Below, in pieces: positions 41,669 through 49,743 of a DNA stretch of 58,370 nt. The stretch lies in the NCBI RefSeq assembly GCF_015645445.1, contig NZ_JADOGI010000044.1, positions 1 to 58,370 of the forward strand, written 5' to 3'. The notes beneath the pieces were generated by a model. The model was not told the origin of the DNA, ran no database searches, and was given only the letters and a program-made list of their open reading frames with translations. Within the stretch, counting starts at the first letter, position 1; each line of letters begins with the position of its first letter. This DNA is from Nonomuraea cypriaca (GTDB lineage: Bacteria; Actinomycetota; Actinomycetes; Streptosporangiales; Streptosporangiaceae). The translations under genes and the position numbers were made by a program.

Positions 41669-43363
41669 ATGAAAGCATCACGCCTTGTCATGGCCGTCGC
41701 CGTGGCCGGCTCGCTGTGCCTGACGGGCTGCGGGGGCGGCCCGCAGGGCGGCCCGGGGAGCCCGGGCGCCACCGGGGACGAGCGGACGATCAGGGCCTTC
41801 GACATCAACCCGCAGCCGCGTGACAAGGTCAAGGACGGCGGGACGCTGCGCTGGGGCATCAACGAGTTCCCCGCCCAGTGGAACCGTAACCACGTCGACG
41901 GCAACCTGGCCATGGCCGCCGTGATCAGCAACGCGCTGCTCCCCGGGCCGTTCTGGTCCAACGAGAAGGCGGAGATCTCGGTGGACCGAGACTACGTGCT
42001 CGCCGCCTCGGTCACGGCGCAGCGGCCCAAGCAGGTGGTGACGTACACACTGAATCCGAAGGCGAGGTGGTCCGACGGCAAGCCCATCACGTGGGCGGAC
42101 TACCAGGCGCAGTGGCAGGCGCTCAACGGCAAGGACTCCGACTATCACATCGTCTCGTCCACCGGCTACCAGGACATCGAGAAGGTGGCGCGGGGCAAGG
42201 ACGACCACGAGGTGGTGGTGACGTTCGCGCGGCCGTTCGGGGACTGGCAGGCGCTCTTCGCGCCGCTGCTGCCCGCCTCCACGAACGGGTCGCCCCAGGC
42301 GTTCAACACCGCCTGGCTGAACAAGATCCCGGTGACGGCCGGGCCGTTCAAGTTCGGCGGGTTCGACCAGACCGCCAAGACGATCACGCTTTTGCGCGAC
42401 GACGGCTGGTGGGGCAACCGGGCCAAGCTCGACCGGATCATCTACCGGTCCTCGGAGCAGGACTCGCTGATCGGCGCGTTCAGCAACGGCGAGCTCGACA
42501 TCATCGACGTCGGGCCGTCGGCTCCCGACTACGCGCGCGCCAAGGCGACGTCGGGCGCCCACGTACGCCAGGCGGCCGGCCCCGACTTCCGGCACTTCAC
42601 CTTCAACGGGTCGAGCGAGCTGCTCAAGGACCAGAACGTACGGCAGGCCGTCCAGCTCGGCATCGACCGCCAGGTCATCGCGCGCTCCGACCTCCAGGGT
42701 CTGGACTGGCCGATCGCGCTGCTGAACAACCACTTCTTCATGAACACGCAGGAGGGTTACCAGGACAACGCCGGGAGTCTCGGCGTGCACGACCCCGGCA
42801 GGGCGCGGCAACTGCTGGACGCGGCCGGGTGGAAGCTGAGCGGCGCGGTCAGGCAGAAGGACGGCAAGACGCTCGAGCTGCGGTTCGTGGTGCCGTCCGG
42901 GGTCCAGCTCAGCAAGTCGGAGGGGGAGCTGGCGCAGAGCATGCTCGCGCAGATCGGGGTGAAGCTCACGATCCAGGCGGTGCCCAGCGACGACTTCTTC
43001 AGCAAGTACGTCATTCCCGGCAATTTCGACATAACGCCCTTCGCCTACATCGGGACGCCTTTTCCGGTTTCCAGTAGCTATGGGATCTATGCGAACTCGC
43101 CTGACGGGCGAACCTGGAACGCCAACTTCGGGCGTACCGGATCGGCGGCCATCGACCAGGCCATGAGCAGGGCCGCCCAGACGCTGAACCCGGCGCGGGC
43201 CGGTACACAGGCGAACAAGGCCGACAGGCTGCTCTGGCAGCAGGTCAACGTGCTCCCGCTCTACCAGCGCCCGCAGAACGTCGCGACCCGTGAGACGCTG
43301 GCCAACGTGGGAGCGCGCGGCTTCTACAACCTCCGCTACGAGGACATCGGATTCACGGGCTGA
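41669..43363 (+). CDS. peptide-binding lipoprotein of the ABC importer (SBP family 5)
   Basis: 564 residues. Signal peptide with lipobox: VAVAGSLCLTGC, lipidated at Cys22 or nearby, then a Gly/Pro-rich tether. The mature part has the family-5 pattern YTLNPKARWSDGKPITWADY, PVTAGPFKFGGFD and FNGSSELLKDQNVRQAVQLG. It captures the substrate outside the membrane for the permeases. ATG 41669 has the strong AGGAGGAA site. Last gene of the operon. The binding protein follows the ATPase instead of leading the operon. Confidence 0.92.
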   Translation: MKASRLVMAVAVAGSLCLTGCGGGPQGGPGSPGATGDERTIRAFDINPQPRDKVKDGGTLRWGINEFPAQWNRNHVDGNLAMAAVISNALLPGPFWSNEKAEISVDRDYVLAASVTAQRPKQVVTYTLNPKARWSDGKPITWADYQAQWQALNGKDSDYHIVSSTGYQDIEKVARGKDDHEVVVTFARPFGDWQALFAPLLPASTNGSPQAFNTAWLNKIPVTAGPFKFGGFDQTAKTITLLRDDGWWGNRAKLDRIIYRSSEQDSLIGAFSNGELDIIDVGPSAPDYARAKATSGAHVRQAAGPDFRHFTFNGSSELLKDQNVRQAVQLGIDRQVIARSDLQGLDWPIALLNNHFFMNTQEGYQDNAGSLGVHDPGRARQLLDAAGWKLSGAVRQKDGKTLELRFVVPSGVQLSKSEGELAQSMLAQIGVKLTIQAVPSDDFFSKYVIPGNFDITPFAYIGTPFPVSSSYGIYANSPDGRTWNANFGRTGSAAIDQAMSRAAQTLNPARAGTQANKADRLLWQQVNVLPLYQRPQNVATRETLANVGARGFYNLRYEDIGFTG

Positions 43364-43404
43364 CCCGTCGCCGGCGTCTGGCCGTCACTCGCTGCCTAGA
43401 CGGA

Positions 43405-43656
43405 CTAGGCGGATGTGTCTGCCATGACGCGGTCGACGATTCCCCTGGTGCCCTCCTCACGAGCGCAGTGGGCGCAGCAGTACCAGTGGTCGCCCGACTG
43501 GACCCCGTGCCCGATGACCTTGGTGCCGCAGTGCTCGCACATCGGCGCCATCGCCTCGATCGCGCACTGGAAGCAGTCGAACGTGTGCACCGCTCCCTGC
43601 GCGTGCACCTCGAACGCCATGTCGTAGTCGTTGCCGCAGGATTCGCAGACAGCCAT
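43405..43656 (-). CDS. small cysteine-rich zinc-ribbon protein
   Basis: 83 residues. Two Cys pairs, CESCGND (4-10) and CEHCGTKVIGHG (near 40-51), plus CFQC in VHTFDCFQCAIEA and a final CCAHC, giving about ten cysteines and several histidines, enough for two zinc sites. It resembles the small CxxC-rich actinobacterial proteins starting M-x-CEsCGNdYD, whose role is not established. ATG 43656 has AAGGGG upstream. No linked gene suggests a partner. Confidence 0.75.
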   Translation of the reverse strand: MAVCESCGNDYDMAFEVHAQGAVHTFDCFQCAIEAMAPMCEHCGTKVIGHGVQSGDHWYCCAHCAREEGTRGIVDRVMADTSA

Positions 43657-43743
43657 GGTGATCCCCTTCGAAGTCCATTCCGCCCGGGGGATACCCGGTT
43701 CCGTGGTCTCCTTTCCCCAACGGCACCCCATATTCGCCCCGGG

Positions 43744-44838
43744 TCACGATCGGCGCAGCAGGAACCGGGCCACCAGTGGCAGCCCCAGGAACCCGAGGGC
43801 GGCCAGCGCGGCGGGCAGGCCGAGCCACCCGCTCAGCCACGCCACCAGGAGCGGGCTGACGACGAACCCCGTGTACGAGATCGTCGACACCCCCCACACC
43901 AGCGTCCCGCTCGGATCGTCGGCGGCCGACCGGCTGAGCAGGGCGGGCACCAGCGGGCCGAGCGCCAGCCCCGTCACCGCGAACCCGGCCATGGACGCCG
44001 GCACGCTGCCGCCCAGCCCGGCCAGCGCGATACCCGCGCCCCCGCCCACGCCGCCGACCAGGTACAACGCCCTGAGGGGCACCAGGGGCAGCGCCTGCAT
44101 GATGAGCCGGCCGGCCGTGAGCGCCGCCATGTAGACCGACGGCGCGGCGCTCGACACGAGGGGCGTGGCGTCCCGATGCTCCTCGAGAAGCAGCACCGAC
44201 CACTGCTCCACCGAGTTCTCGATGACGAGTACGCAGGCCGCGAGCGTCCCGAGCACGACGGCCGCGCCCCACAACCCGTGCCTGTCGTGCCCCGAGGCGG
44301 CGACCGGGGCACCGCGTCCCACGGGCAGGGCGATCAGCGGCAATGCCGCGGCGATCACGATCAGGGCCACCACCAGCAGCACGACGCCGACGCCGAGGCC
44401 GAGCGAGCGTGCCAGCCCGGTGGCCGGGGCGGCCACGATGACCGCGACGGGGAAGGCGGCGTGTACCGCCTGGAAGAGCCTGCGGCCGCTCTCGCGCTCG
44501 ACGCGGCCCGTGGCGAGGTTCAGGACGACGTCCAGCGCTCCGCTGGCGGCGCCGACCACCAGCAGCGCCAGGGCGAGCTGCCACGGCGTGGCGACCAGGC
44601 CGATCCCGGCGACGGCGAGCGCGAACGCGACCGTGCTCACCGTCAGGGCGAGCCGCTCCCGTCCCCGCGCCAGCCGTCCCGCCAGGGCCATCGCGGGCAG
44701 CGCCCCGACCGGTACGGCGCTCAGCGCCAGCCCCAGATCGCCAGCCGAGATCCCCAGCTCCAGCTTGATGGCGGGCAGGAGGGCCGACCAGGAGCCCCAG
44801 AACACGGCCCAGGCCGCGCAAACCGCGATGAGCGGCAT
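43744..44838 (-). CDS. MFS transporter
   Basis: 364 residues, about 11-12 membrane helices, beginning MPLIAVCAAWAVFWGSWSAL and with the motif AGRLARGRERLAL between helices 2 and 3. It resembles the short MFS group that includes E. coli YbjJ-like proteins; substrate unknown. ATG 44838 has AAGGGGG at 7 nt; the frame is open 160 codons further upstream, but that stretch belongs to other genes. Divergent from the AhpD-like gene. Confidence 0.82.
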   Translation of the reverse strand: MPLIAVCAAWAVFWGSWSALLPAIKLELGISAGDLGLALSAVPVGALPAMALAGRLARGRERLALTVSTVAFALAVAGIGLVATPWQLALALLVVGAASGALDVVLNLATGRVERESGRRLFQAVHAAFPVAVIVAAPATGLARSLGLGVGVVLLVVALIVIAAALPLIALPVGRGAPVAASGHDRHGLWGAAVVLGTLAACVLVIENSVEQWSVLLLEEHRDATPLVSSAAPSVYMAALTAGRLIMQALPLVPLRALYLVGGVGGGAGIALAGLGGSVPASMAGFAVTGLALGPLVPALLSRSAADDPSGTLVWGVSTISYTGFVVSPLLVAWLSGWLGLPAALAALGFLGLPLVARFLLRRS

Positions 44839-44976
44839 CCATATCCCCCTTGCGGTAAAGCTTCCTTGATATCCCGGGCAGTGACGGGTCCGTTTTCGTC
44901 CCTGATGTACGGCGGCTGTCACATCGGGGCGGGCTGTCGTGTCTTTGTAGTGGAAGGACGAGTTACGGAGATTGAC

Positions 44977-45420
44977 ATGACCCAGCGGATCAACATCGCC
45001 AAGCAGGTGCCCCAGGCGTACCACCACCTCCTGCAGGTGGAGGAGCTGCTGCGCGAGAGCGAGCTGCCGCGGAGCACGATCGACCTGGTCAAGCTGCGCG
45101 CCAGCCAGATCAACGGTTGCGGCTACTGCGTCGACATGCACAGCCGGGACCTGAAGAAAGAGGGCGAGAGCGACGAGCGCCTGTGGTCGGTGGCGGCCTG
45201 GCGCGAGGCCACGGTCTACACCCCGGCCGAGCGGGCCGCGCTGGCCCTGACGGAGGAGGCGACCCGGCTGGCCGATCGCGAGGCCGTGCCGGACGCGGTG
45301 TGGCAGCAGGCGAGCGAGCACTACAGCGAGCGGCGGCTCGCGCTGCTCGTCGTGGCGATCGCCATGATCAACGCGTGGAACCGGATCGGCGTGACCGCCC
45401 GGCTGACCCCGGGGACCTGA
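44977..45420 (+). CDS. carboxymuconolactone decarboxylase / AhpD-like alkylhydroperoxidase protein
   Basis: 147 residues, one CMD domain. The redox-type motif CGYCVDMHSRDL (C48, C51, H55) is intact, which points to the AhpD-like peroxidase group more than to decarboxylases. Helical throughout, likely forming a trimer or hexamer. ATG 44977 has ACGGAG six bases upstream. A terminator stem follows at 45427, so it ends its own transcript. Confidence 0.87.
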   Translation: MTQRINIAKQVPQAYHHLLQVEELLRESELPRSTIDLVKLRASQINGCGYCVDMHSRDLKKEGESDERLWSVAAWREATVYTPAERAALALTEEATRLADREAVPDAVWQQASEHYSERRLALLVVAIAMINAWNRIGVTARLTPGT

Positions 45421-45426
45421 CGCCGG

Positions 45427-45481
45427 CCGGGGAAGACCGGCTCACTCCGTGGAAATGCATTGAGCGAGCCGGTCTCCCCGG
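45427..45481 (+). terminator. long hairpin after the AhpD-like gene
   Basis: CCGGGG-AAGACCGGCTC pairs with GAGCCGGTCT-CCCCGG, 16-18 bp with one bulge, around a 17-nt loop. It ends immediately before the -10-like TAGGTT of the next small ORF. Confidence 0.75.
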
Positions 45482-45483
45482 AT

Positions 45484-45489
45484 TAGGTT
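45484..45489 (+). promoter_or_regulatory. -10 box TAGGTT upstream of the first tiny ORF
   Basis: TAGGTT is followed after 7 nt by ATG 45497, the leaderless arrangement used elsewhere in this window. ATG 45497 is in frame with ATG 45590, so a 64-residue product could start here. Confidence 0.4.
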
Positions 45490-45589
45490 GTCGCGCATGG
45501 CGGGCGACGAGCGCCCGTCAAGCCGCCCTCGAGATCGGCGGCGCACTGTGGCAGGAGGAGAGAGCGGACACGGTTCGGAAGGGGAGACC

Positions 45590-45691
45590 ATGAAACGCGT
45601 CAGAGTCACGAAGTCGACACCCAAGCAGCGTCCCCGGCCGGTCATCGAGCTGGACCTGCGGTCGCCCGCGGGCCGCAAGCTTCCCTATTGA
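45590..45691 (+). CDS. tiny basic protein, first of a related pair
   Basis: 33 residues from ATG 45590, preceded by a strong GAAGGGGAG site. Sequence MKRVRVTKSTPKQRPRP, then VIELDLRSPAGRKLPY: highly basic, Pro-rich, no signal peptide or membrane segment. An alternative leaderless start at 45497 would give 64 residues, adding a Arg/Gly/Ser-rich N-terminus. The C-terminal half matches the second tiny ORF (45766) in the pattern P-x-VI-x-DLR-x(3)-G. Function unknown; a real gene is supported by the ribosome binding site and the pairing, not by homology. Confidence 0.5.
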   Translation: MKRVRVTKSTPKQRPRPVIELDLRSPAGRKLPY

Positions 45692-45765
45692 TTTACTTCT
45701 TACACCGAACTTACGTGTGTTTCTGTAGATAACATCGGTAACAGAAATATCACGGGGGGCTCACG
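45692..45765 (+). promoter_or_regulatory. AT-rich promoter-like segment between the two tiny ORFs
   Basis: This stretch is far more AT-rich than the rest of the window. It contains TAGATAACAT as a possible -10 region and an imperfect inverted repeat TTTCTGT...ACAGAAA (near 45719-45748) around it. It ends in CGGGGGG before ATG 45766. It suggests that the second ORF has its own promoter. Exact elements are not assigned. Confidence 0.5.
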
Positions 45766-45930
45766 ATGAAGAGGCTTGTGGCAGTGCCGCCGCACGTCGC
45801 CAGGCACAAGATCCGCGACATCCGATCGGCGGACCATCCCAAGCCGCCGGCCGATCCCAAGGTGATCGATCTGCGGGCCTACACGGGCAAGAACGTGATC
45901 CTCTTCCCCGGCCCCACCTCGGCCGCCTGA
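45766..45930 (+). CDS. tiny protein, second of a related pair
   Basis: 54 residues from ATG 45766 with GGGGGG about 7 bases upstream. It starts MKRLVAVPPHVARHKIRDIR and ends with VIDLRAYTGKNVILFPG and TSAA. It is shorter than the usual ORF-length cut-offs. The MKR start and the PKVIDLR-x(2)-TGK block parallel the first tiny ORF. No membrane segment and no cysteine. A RiPP precursor is conceivable but no maturation enzyme lies next to it. Function not assigned. Confidence 0.55.
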   Translation: MKRLVAVPPHVARHKIRDIRSADHPKPPADPKVIDLRAYTGKNVILFPGPTSAA

Positions 45931-45947
45931 TCGACCGGCGGCCGGGC

Positions 45948-46568
45948 TCAGCCGTAGAGCTTCTTGGCGTAGGACTCGCCGTAGTAGCTCTCGAGCTCTT
46001 CCAGGCTCTCTTCGACCTTCTGCACGTCCTTGACCAGCCTCGCGTGCGAGGGCAGGCCGTCCTCGCCCCAGCTCTCCGGCTTCCACAGCGCGGAGCGCAG
46101 GAACGACTTGGCGCAGTGGAAGAAGATCTGCTCGATCTCCACGACGAGCGCGAGGTGCGGGCGGTGGCCCTTGACGATCATCTCGTCGAAGAACGGGGCC
46201 TCGCGGACGAGCCGGGCCCGGCCGTTGACGCGCAGGGTCTCGTTGCGGCCGGGGACGAGAAAGATCAACCCCACATGCGGATTTTTCAGGATATTGAGGA
46301 ATCCGTCCGCCCGACGGTTTCCCGGACGGTCGGGGATGGCGATCCTGGTGTCGTCGATGACGTGGACGAACCCGGCCGGGTCGCCCTTGGGCGAGACGTC
46401 GCAGCTCCCCCGATCGTCGGAGGTCGCGATAAGGCAGAACGGCGAGGCCGCCAGCCAGTCGCGGTCACGCTCGTGCAGGCGTACGCGTTCCTTGGTCGCC
46501 GCCCTCGGCATGACTTCGCCGAGTAAATCGCGCAACTCCGCCTCGGACCCGATCTCCGCCCAGCTCAT
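45948..46568 (-). CDS. PPOX-class FMN-dependent flavoprotein (MSMEG_1061-like)
   Basis: 206 residues. Split-barrel fold with ASPFCLIATSDDRGSCDVSPKG and FVHVIDDTRIAIPDRPGNRRADG, the flavin-phosphate-binding segment, and a C-terminal extension with EEIEQIFFHCAKSF-like helices. This layout fits the mycobacterial MSMEG_1061 group of FMN-dependent pyridoxamine-oxidase-like proteins; its substrate is unknown. ATG 46568 has AAGGGAG at 5-nt spacing. It lies 32 bp downstream of the HxlR gene on the same strand, so it is probably transcribed with it. Confidence 0.85.
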   Translation of the reverse strand: MSWAEIGSEAELRDLLGEVMPRAATKERVRLHERDRDWLAASPFCLIATSDDRGSCDVSPKGDPAGFVHVIDDTRIAIPDRPGNRRADGFLNILKNPHVGLIFLVPGRNETLRVNGRARLVREAPFFDEMIVKGHRPHLALVVEIEQIFFHCAKSFLRSALWKPESWGEDGLPSHARLVKDVQKVEESLEELESYYGESYAKKLYG

Positions 46569-46600
46569 GTGATCTCCCTTCGAGGGTTTCCGCTATTTTC

Positions 46601-47119
46601 TCAGGGGATCGGATCCAGCATCCGGCGGGGTGACCGCAGGGCGAGACTGACCTGGTCCTCCCGTGTTTCCGAGAGCCCGGGACCCGGGCGCACCTCGGCC
46701 TCCTCGATCGGGACGGTCCTCCCGCAGGTGGCGCAGAGCGTGGTCGCGTCGATCCTGGCGCCGCAGGTCACGTGGTGGAACAGGCGCCGGGGGCCGGTCT
46801 TCGTCAGGTGGCGCTCACCCCACTGTGAGATGGCGAGCACGGGCAGCCAGAGCTCGCGGCCCGTGGCGGTCAGGACGTACTCGTCGCGCGGTGGCGCGTC
46901 CTGGTAGCGGCGCCGGTCGAGGATTCCGGCGTCGACCAGCGTGGACAGCCGCTGCGACAGGACCGCCCTGGGGATGTCGAGATGGGCCAGGAAGTCGCCG
47001 TAGCGGCGTACGCCGTACATCGCGTCACGGACCACGAGCAGCGTCCACCGCTCGCCGATCAACTCCAGGGCCCTGGCCAGGGAGCAGTCCTGGCCGTCGT
47101 AGTTCTTGCCGAGTGCCAT
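46601..47119 (-). CDS. HxlR-family transcriptional regulator
   Basis: 172 residues. The winged helix-turn-helix starts QDCSLARALELIGERWTLLV and RDAMYGVRRYGDFLAHLD, the HxlR/YodB signature; the C-terminus adds a Cys pair CATCGRTVP and CGARID, possibly a redox or metal site. ATG 47119 lies 6 nt after TATCCT, so leaderless. An upstream ATG in frame is unsupported. It is divergent from an MFS gene and precedes a PPOX flavoprotein gene; the inverted repeats in the 46-bp gap are candidate binding sites. Confidence 0.87.
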   Translation of the reverse strand: MALGKNYDGQDCSLARALELIGERWTLLVVRDAMYGVRRYGDFLAHLDIPRAVLSQRLSTLVDAGILDRRRYQDAPPRDEYVLTATGRELWLPVLAISQWGERHLTKTGPRRLFHHVTCGARIDATTLCATCGRTVPIEEAEVRPGPGLSETREDQVSLALRSPRRMLDPIP

Positions 47120-47131
47120 GGGCCCAGGATA

Positions 47132-47178
47132 GTTCATTCATTGAACCGTGATAACGTCCGGCAGCATGAGTTCAATGA
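47132..47178. promoter_or_regulatory. inverted-repeat operators in the HxlR/MFS divergent gap
   Basis: GTTCATTCATTGAAC (47132-47146) is a 5-bp-arm palindrome just upstream of the hxlR -10 box. The half-site TCATTGAAC (47138-47146) is repeated inverted as GTTCAATGA (47170-47178), inside the first codons of the MFS gene. The -10 of the MFS gene, TAACGT (47152-47157), lies between them. Confidence 0.6.
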
Positions 47179-48506
47179 CCGAACTGACTTGGGGGCGGAA
47201 GACGCTCGCTGTGGCGTCGGCGGCGCCGCTGCTCGTGCTGACGAACTACACGGTGCCGATGGTGACGGTGCCGCAGACCGTGCGGGCACTCGGGGCCGGG
47301 CCGACCGGTCCGGTGTGGATCCTGGGGTCGATCGCGCTGGGATTGTCCGCGTTGCTGCTGGTCTCGGGGGGACTGGCCGACGACTACGGGCGCAGGCGGG
47401 TGCTGGTGGCGGGCACGGGCGTGCTCGCCGTCGCCGGCGTGGTGGCCGCGGTGAGCACGACGCTGCCCGTCTTCGTGCTGGCCAGGATCGTGCAGGGCGC
47501 GGCGAGCGCGGCCATGCTGGCGTCGAGTCTGGGCATCGTCGGGCACGCCTACCCGACCGGCGCGGAACGGGTTCGGGCCGCGGGCCGGTACGGCGCCATG
47601 ATGGGGCTCGGCACCGCCGTCGGGCCGCTGGCGAGCGGGTTGACGGCCACGGTGATGGGCTGGCGGGCGATGTACTGGCTGATCGCGGCCTGCGCGCTGG
47701 CGCTGGCCGTGGTGTCGGCCCGGATGCTGGAGGAGTCGCGTTCGGCGACGCCGCGCAGGCTGGACGTGCCGGGGGTGCTGCTGCTCAGCCTGGGCGTGGC
47801 CGCGCTGGTCGTGGGTGTGACCCAGGGGCGAGTGGGGTGGTCGCGGCCGATCGTCCTGGTCGCGTTCGCCGCGGCGGTGGTCTTGCTGGTCGCGTTCGTC
47901 GCGGTGGAGCGGCGGCGATCGGCGCCGCTGCTCGACCTGGAGCTGTTCCGGCGGCCGGTGTTCCTCGTGGCGACGGGCGGTGCGCTGGTCGTGGGGGCCG
48001 CGGTGGTGGGGCTGCTGGGCTACCTGCCGACGGTGTTGCAGGCCGCGCACGGGCTTACTCCGCTGGTCACGGCGCTGCTGCTCGGCGTCTGGTCGGGGGT
48101 GTCGTTCGTGTCGTCGCTGCTCACCCGGTACGTACGGCTCCGGGCGGCCGGGCGGCTGGCCCTCGGCATGGGACTGAGCGCGGCCGGGTTCACCGGGTTG
48201 CTGGGCGTGGGGGTCGAACTGCCGCTTGCGCTGGTCGTCGCCGGGCTGGCGGTGAGCGGGGCCGGGTCAGGGCTGATCAACTCCTCGATCACGCATCTGG
48301 CGATCGAGAGCGTGCCCGCGCACCGGGTGAGCATGGGGTCGGGGGCCAACAACACCGCCAGGTACGTCGGCTCCTCCCTGGGCGCGGCCGGGGTGGCGGC
48401 GGTCATCGGCGGGTTCGGGCTCGGCCAGGGGACCGTGGTCGCGGTGGCCGCCTGCATCGGGCTGACGGGCGTCACCGCGATCGCCGCCCTGGCTGTGCGT
48501 TCCTGA
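47166..48506 (+). CDS. MFS transporter, DHA2-type
   Basis: 446 residues, about 13-14 membrane helices. Typical loop GGLADDYGRRRVLVAGTG between helices 2 and 3 and AMLASSLGIVGHAYPTGAER before helix 5. ATG 47166 (MSSMTELTW) lies 8 nt after TAACGT, leaderless; GTG 47148 would put the promoter inside the gene. A drug or metabolite exporter probably controlled by the divergent HxlR protein; this is by position and operator. Confidence 0.87.
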   Translation: MSSMTELTWGRKTLAVASAAPLLVLTNYTVPMVTVPQTVRALGAGPTGPVWILGSIALGLSALLLVSGGLADDYGRRRVLVAGTGVLAVAGVVAAVSTTLPVFVLARIVQGAASAAMLASSLGIVGHAYPTGAERVRAAGRYGAMMGLGTAVGPLASGLTATVMGWRAMYWLIAACALALAVVSARMLEESRSATPRRLDVPGVLLLSLGVAALVVGVTQGRVGWSRPIVLVAFAAAVVLLVAFVAVERRRSAPLLDLELFRRPVFLVATGGALVVGAAVVGLLGYLPTVLQAAHGLTPLVTALLLGVWSGVSFVSSLLTRYVRLRAAGRLALGMGLSAAGFTGLLGVGVELPLALVVAGLAVSGAGSGLINSSITHLAIESVPAHRVSMGSGANNTARYVGSSLGAAGVAAVIGGFGLGQGTVVAVAACIGLTGVTAIAALAVRS

Positions 48507-48599
48507 CCCCGGTCCTGATCCGCTCCCCGACTGTTCCGGCCGGCCTGTCCTGTTCCCCGGCTGTTCTGGCCGAGGAGGAGCCGGGGAGCGGGCCCGGCT

Positions 48600-49685
48600 T
48601 TACCAGCGGCGGGCCTGCGCCATCGCCCCCAGGAACGCGTCGCGTTCCAGGGCGAACCTGGCGGGGTCCATGCCCTGCCGCTCGGCCCTCAGATGCAGCA
48701 TGGTCAGCTCGGTCGCCGCCTGCTGGTAGTCGCTCATGGCCCGGCCGAGCCCCGCTCCCCTGGCCTGCTTGCGGGCCGCCTTGCGCGCGGGCAACGTGCT
48801 GAGCATCCTGACGTCGGCCGCGGTCACGAGTCCGGTCTGCTCGTATCCGGGCAGGTAGAAGGCCATCCGCGAGACGAGGCCGCGGCGCTCGGCCACGGTC
48901 ACGACGATGAGCAGGACGAGCGCCGCCATGATGACGAGGTACGCCACGCCGAGCCAGGCCAGCGAGCCCGTGGTGGCGGCGCCGTTCCAGAGGCCGTGCA
49001 GGAAGACCGCGGCCAGGTAACCGATCGGGATCGCGGCGAACCTGGCCGTGGTGCGGCGGGTGAGCGCGTACGCGACGCCGAGTCCGATCATGGAGGTGTA
49101 GACGGGGTGGCCGAGCGGGTCGATCAGCCCTCTCAGGACGAAGAGCTGGACCGCGCCGCCCGGGCCGTCCTCGCCGAACGCGAGCAGGTAGTAGCCGACG
49201 TTCTCCACGGCGGCGAAGCCGAGGCCGGCCATGGAGGCGTACACGATGCCGTCGGTCAGACCGTCGATCTCGCGTCTCCTGCGCAGAAGCAGCAGCAGCG
49301 CCGACCCCTTGAGCGCCTCCTCGATCACCGGGGCCAGGAAGACGGCGCCTATGGCGTCGACGACCTGGGTGCCGTACCCGGCTCTGAGGAACAGCGTCTG
49401 GCCCAGGACGGTCAGCGCGATGGCCAGCACGACCGCCACCCCGGCGCCCCACGCGAACGCGAACGCCAGGTGCAGCTTGGGCTCGGGCTCCAGCCTGTCG
49501 AGGGAGAGCACCGCGGCGAGCAGCACGGGCAGCGGCGCGACGGCCAGCAGCGCCGACAGCCCGAATCCGATCGGGCCGCCGGACGCCAGCATGACCGCCA
49601 GGACGGCGAGGGCGAGGATCCCCGAGACGACCAGGCCGATCAGGAGGGCCTTGCTGGGCCGCTGAGCGAGCGACGGAGTTGTCAT
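48600..49685 (-). CDS. PrsW-family intramembrane metalloprotease
   Basis: 361 residues, about eight or more membrane segments. The three PrsW motifs are visible: EEALKG (122-127), ENVGYY (161-166) and HGLWN (230-234), plus H193 in GHPVYT. The C-terminal ~90 residues are soluble and Arg-rich. PrsW enzymes cleave membrane-anchored anti-sigma factors, but no such gene is next to it. ATG 49685 has AGAGAGG at 7 nt. It follows the amidohydrolase gene on the same strand with 58 bp between. Confidence 0.87.
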   Translation of the reverse strand: MTTPSLAQRPSKALLIGLVVSGILALAVLAVMLASGGPIGFGLSALLAVAPLPVLLAAVLSLDRLEPEPKLHLAFAFAWGAGVAVVLAIALTVLGQTLFLRAGYGTQVVDAIGAVFLAPVIEEALKGSALLLLLRRRREIDGLTDGIVYASMAGLGFAAVENVGYYLLAFGEDGPGGAVQLFVLRGLIDPLGHPVYTSMIGLGVAYALTRRTTARFAAIPIGYLAAVFLHGLWNGAATTGSLAWLGVAYLVIMAALVLLIVVTVAERRGLVSRMAFYLPGYEQTGLVTAADVRMLSTLPARKAARKQARGAGLGRAMSDYQQAATELTMLHLRAERQGMDPARFALERDAFLGAMAQARRW

Positions 49686-49743
49686 GGGGGCGCCTCTCTT
49701 CCCGCTGGTCCGGCCACTATGGCCCCCGCGCCTCTACAGGCGC

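Noticed and set aside
43457..44842. Minus-strand frame reading through the zinc-ribbon and MFS genes
   Set aside because: Out-of-frame shadow; both real genes have their own ribosome binding sites and family signatures.
45590..45930. Calling the tiny ORF pair a RiPP precursor cluster
   Set aside because: No lanthipeptide, lasso, thiopeptide or radical-SAM maturation gene is next to it; the AhpD-like and PPOX neighbours are common redox genes with their own control.
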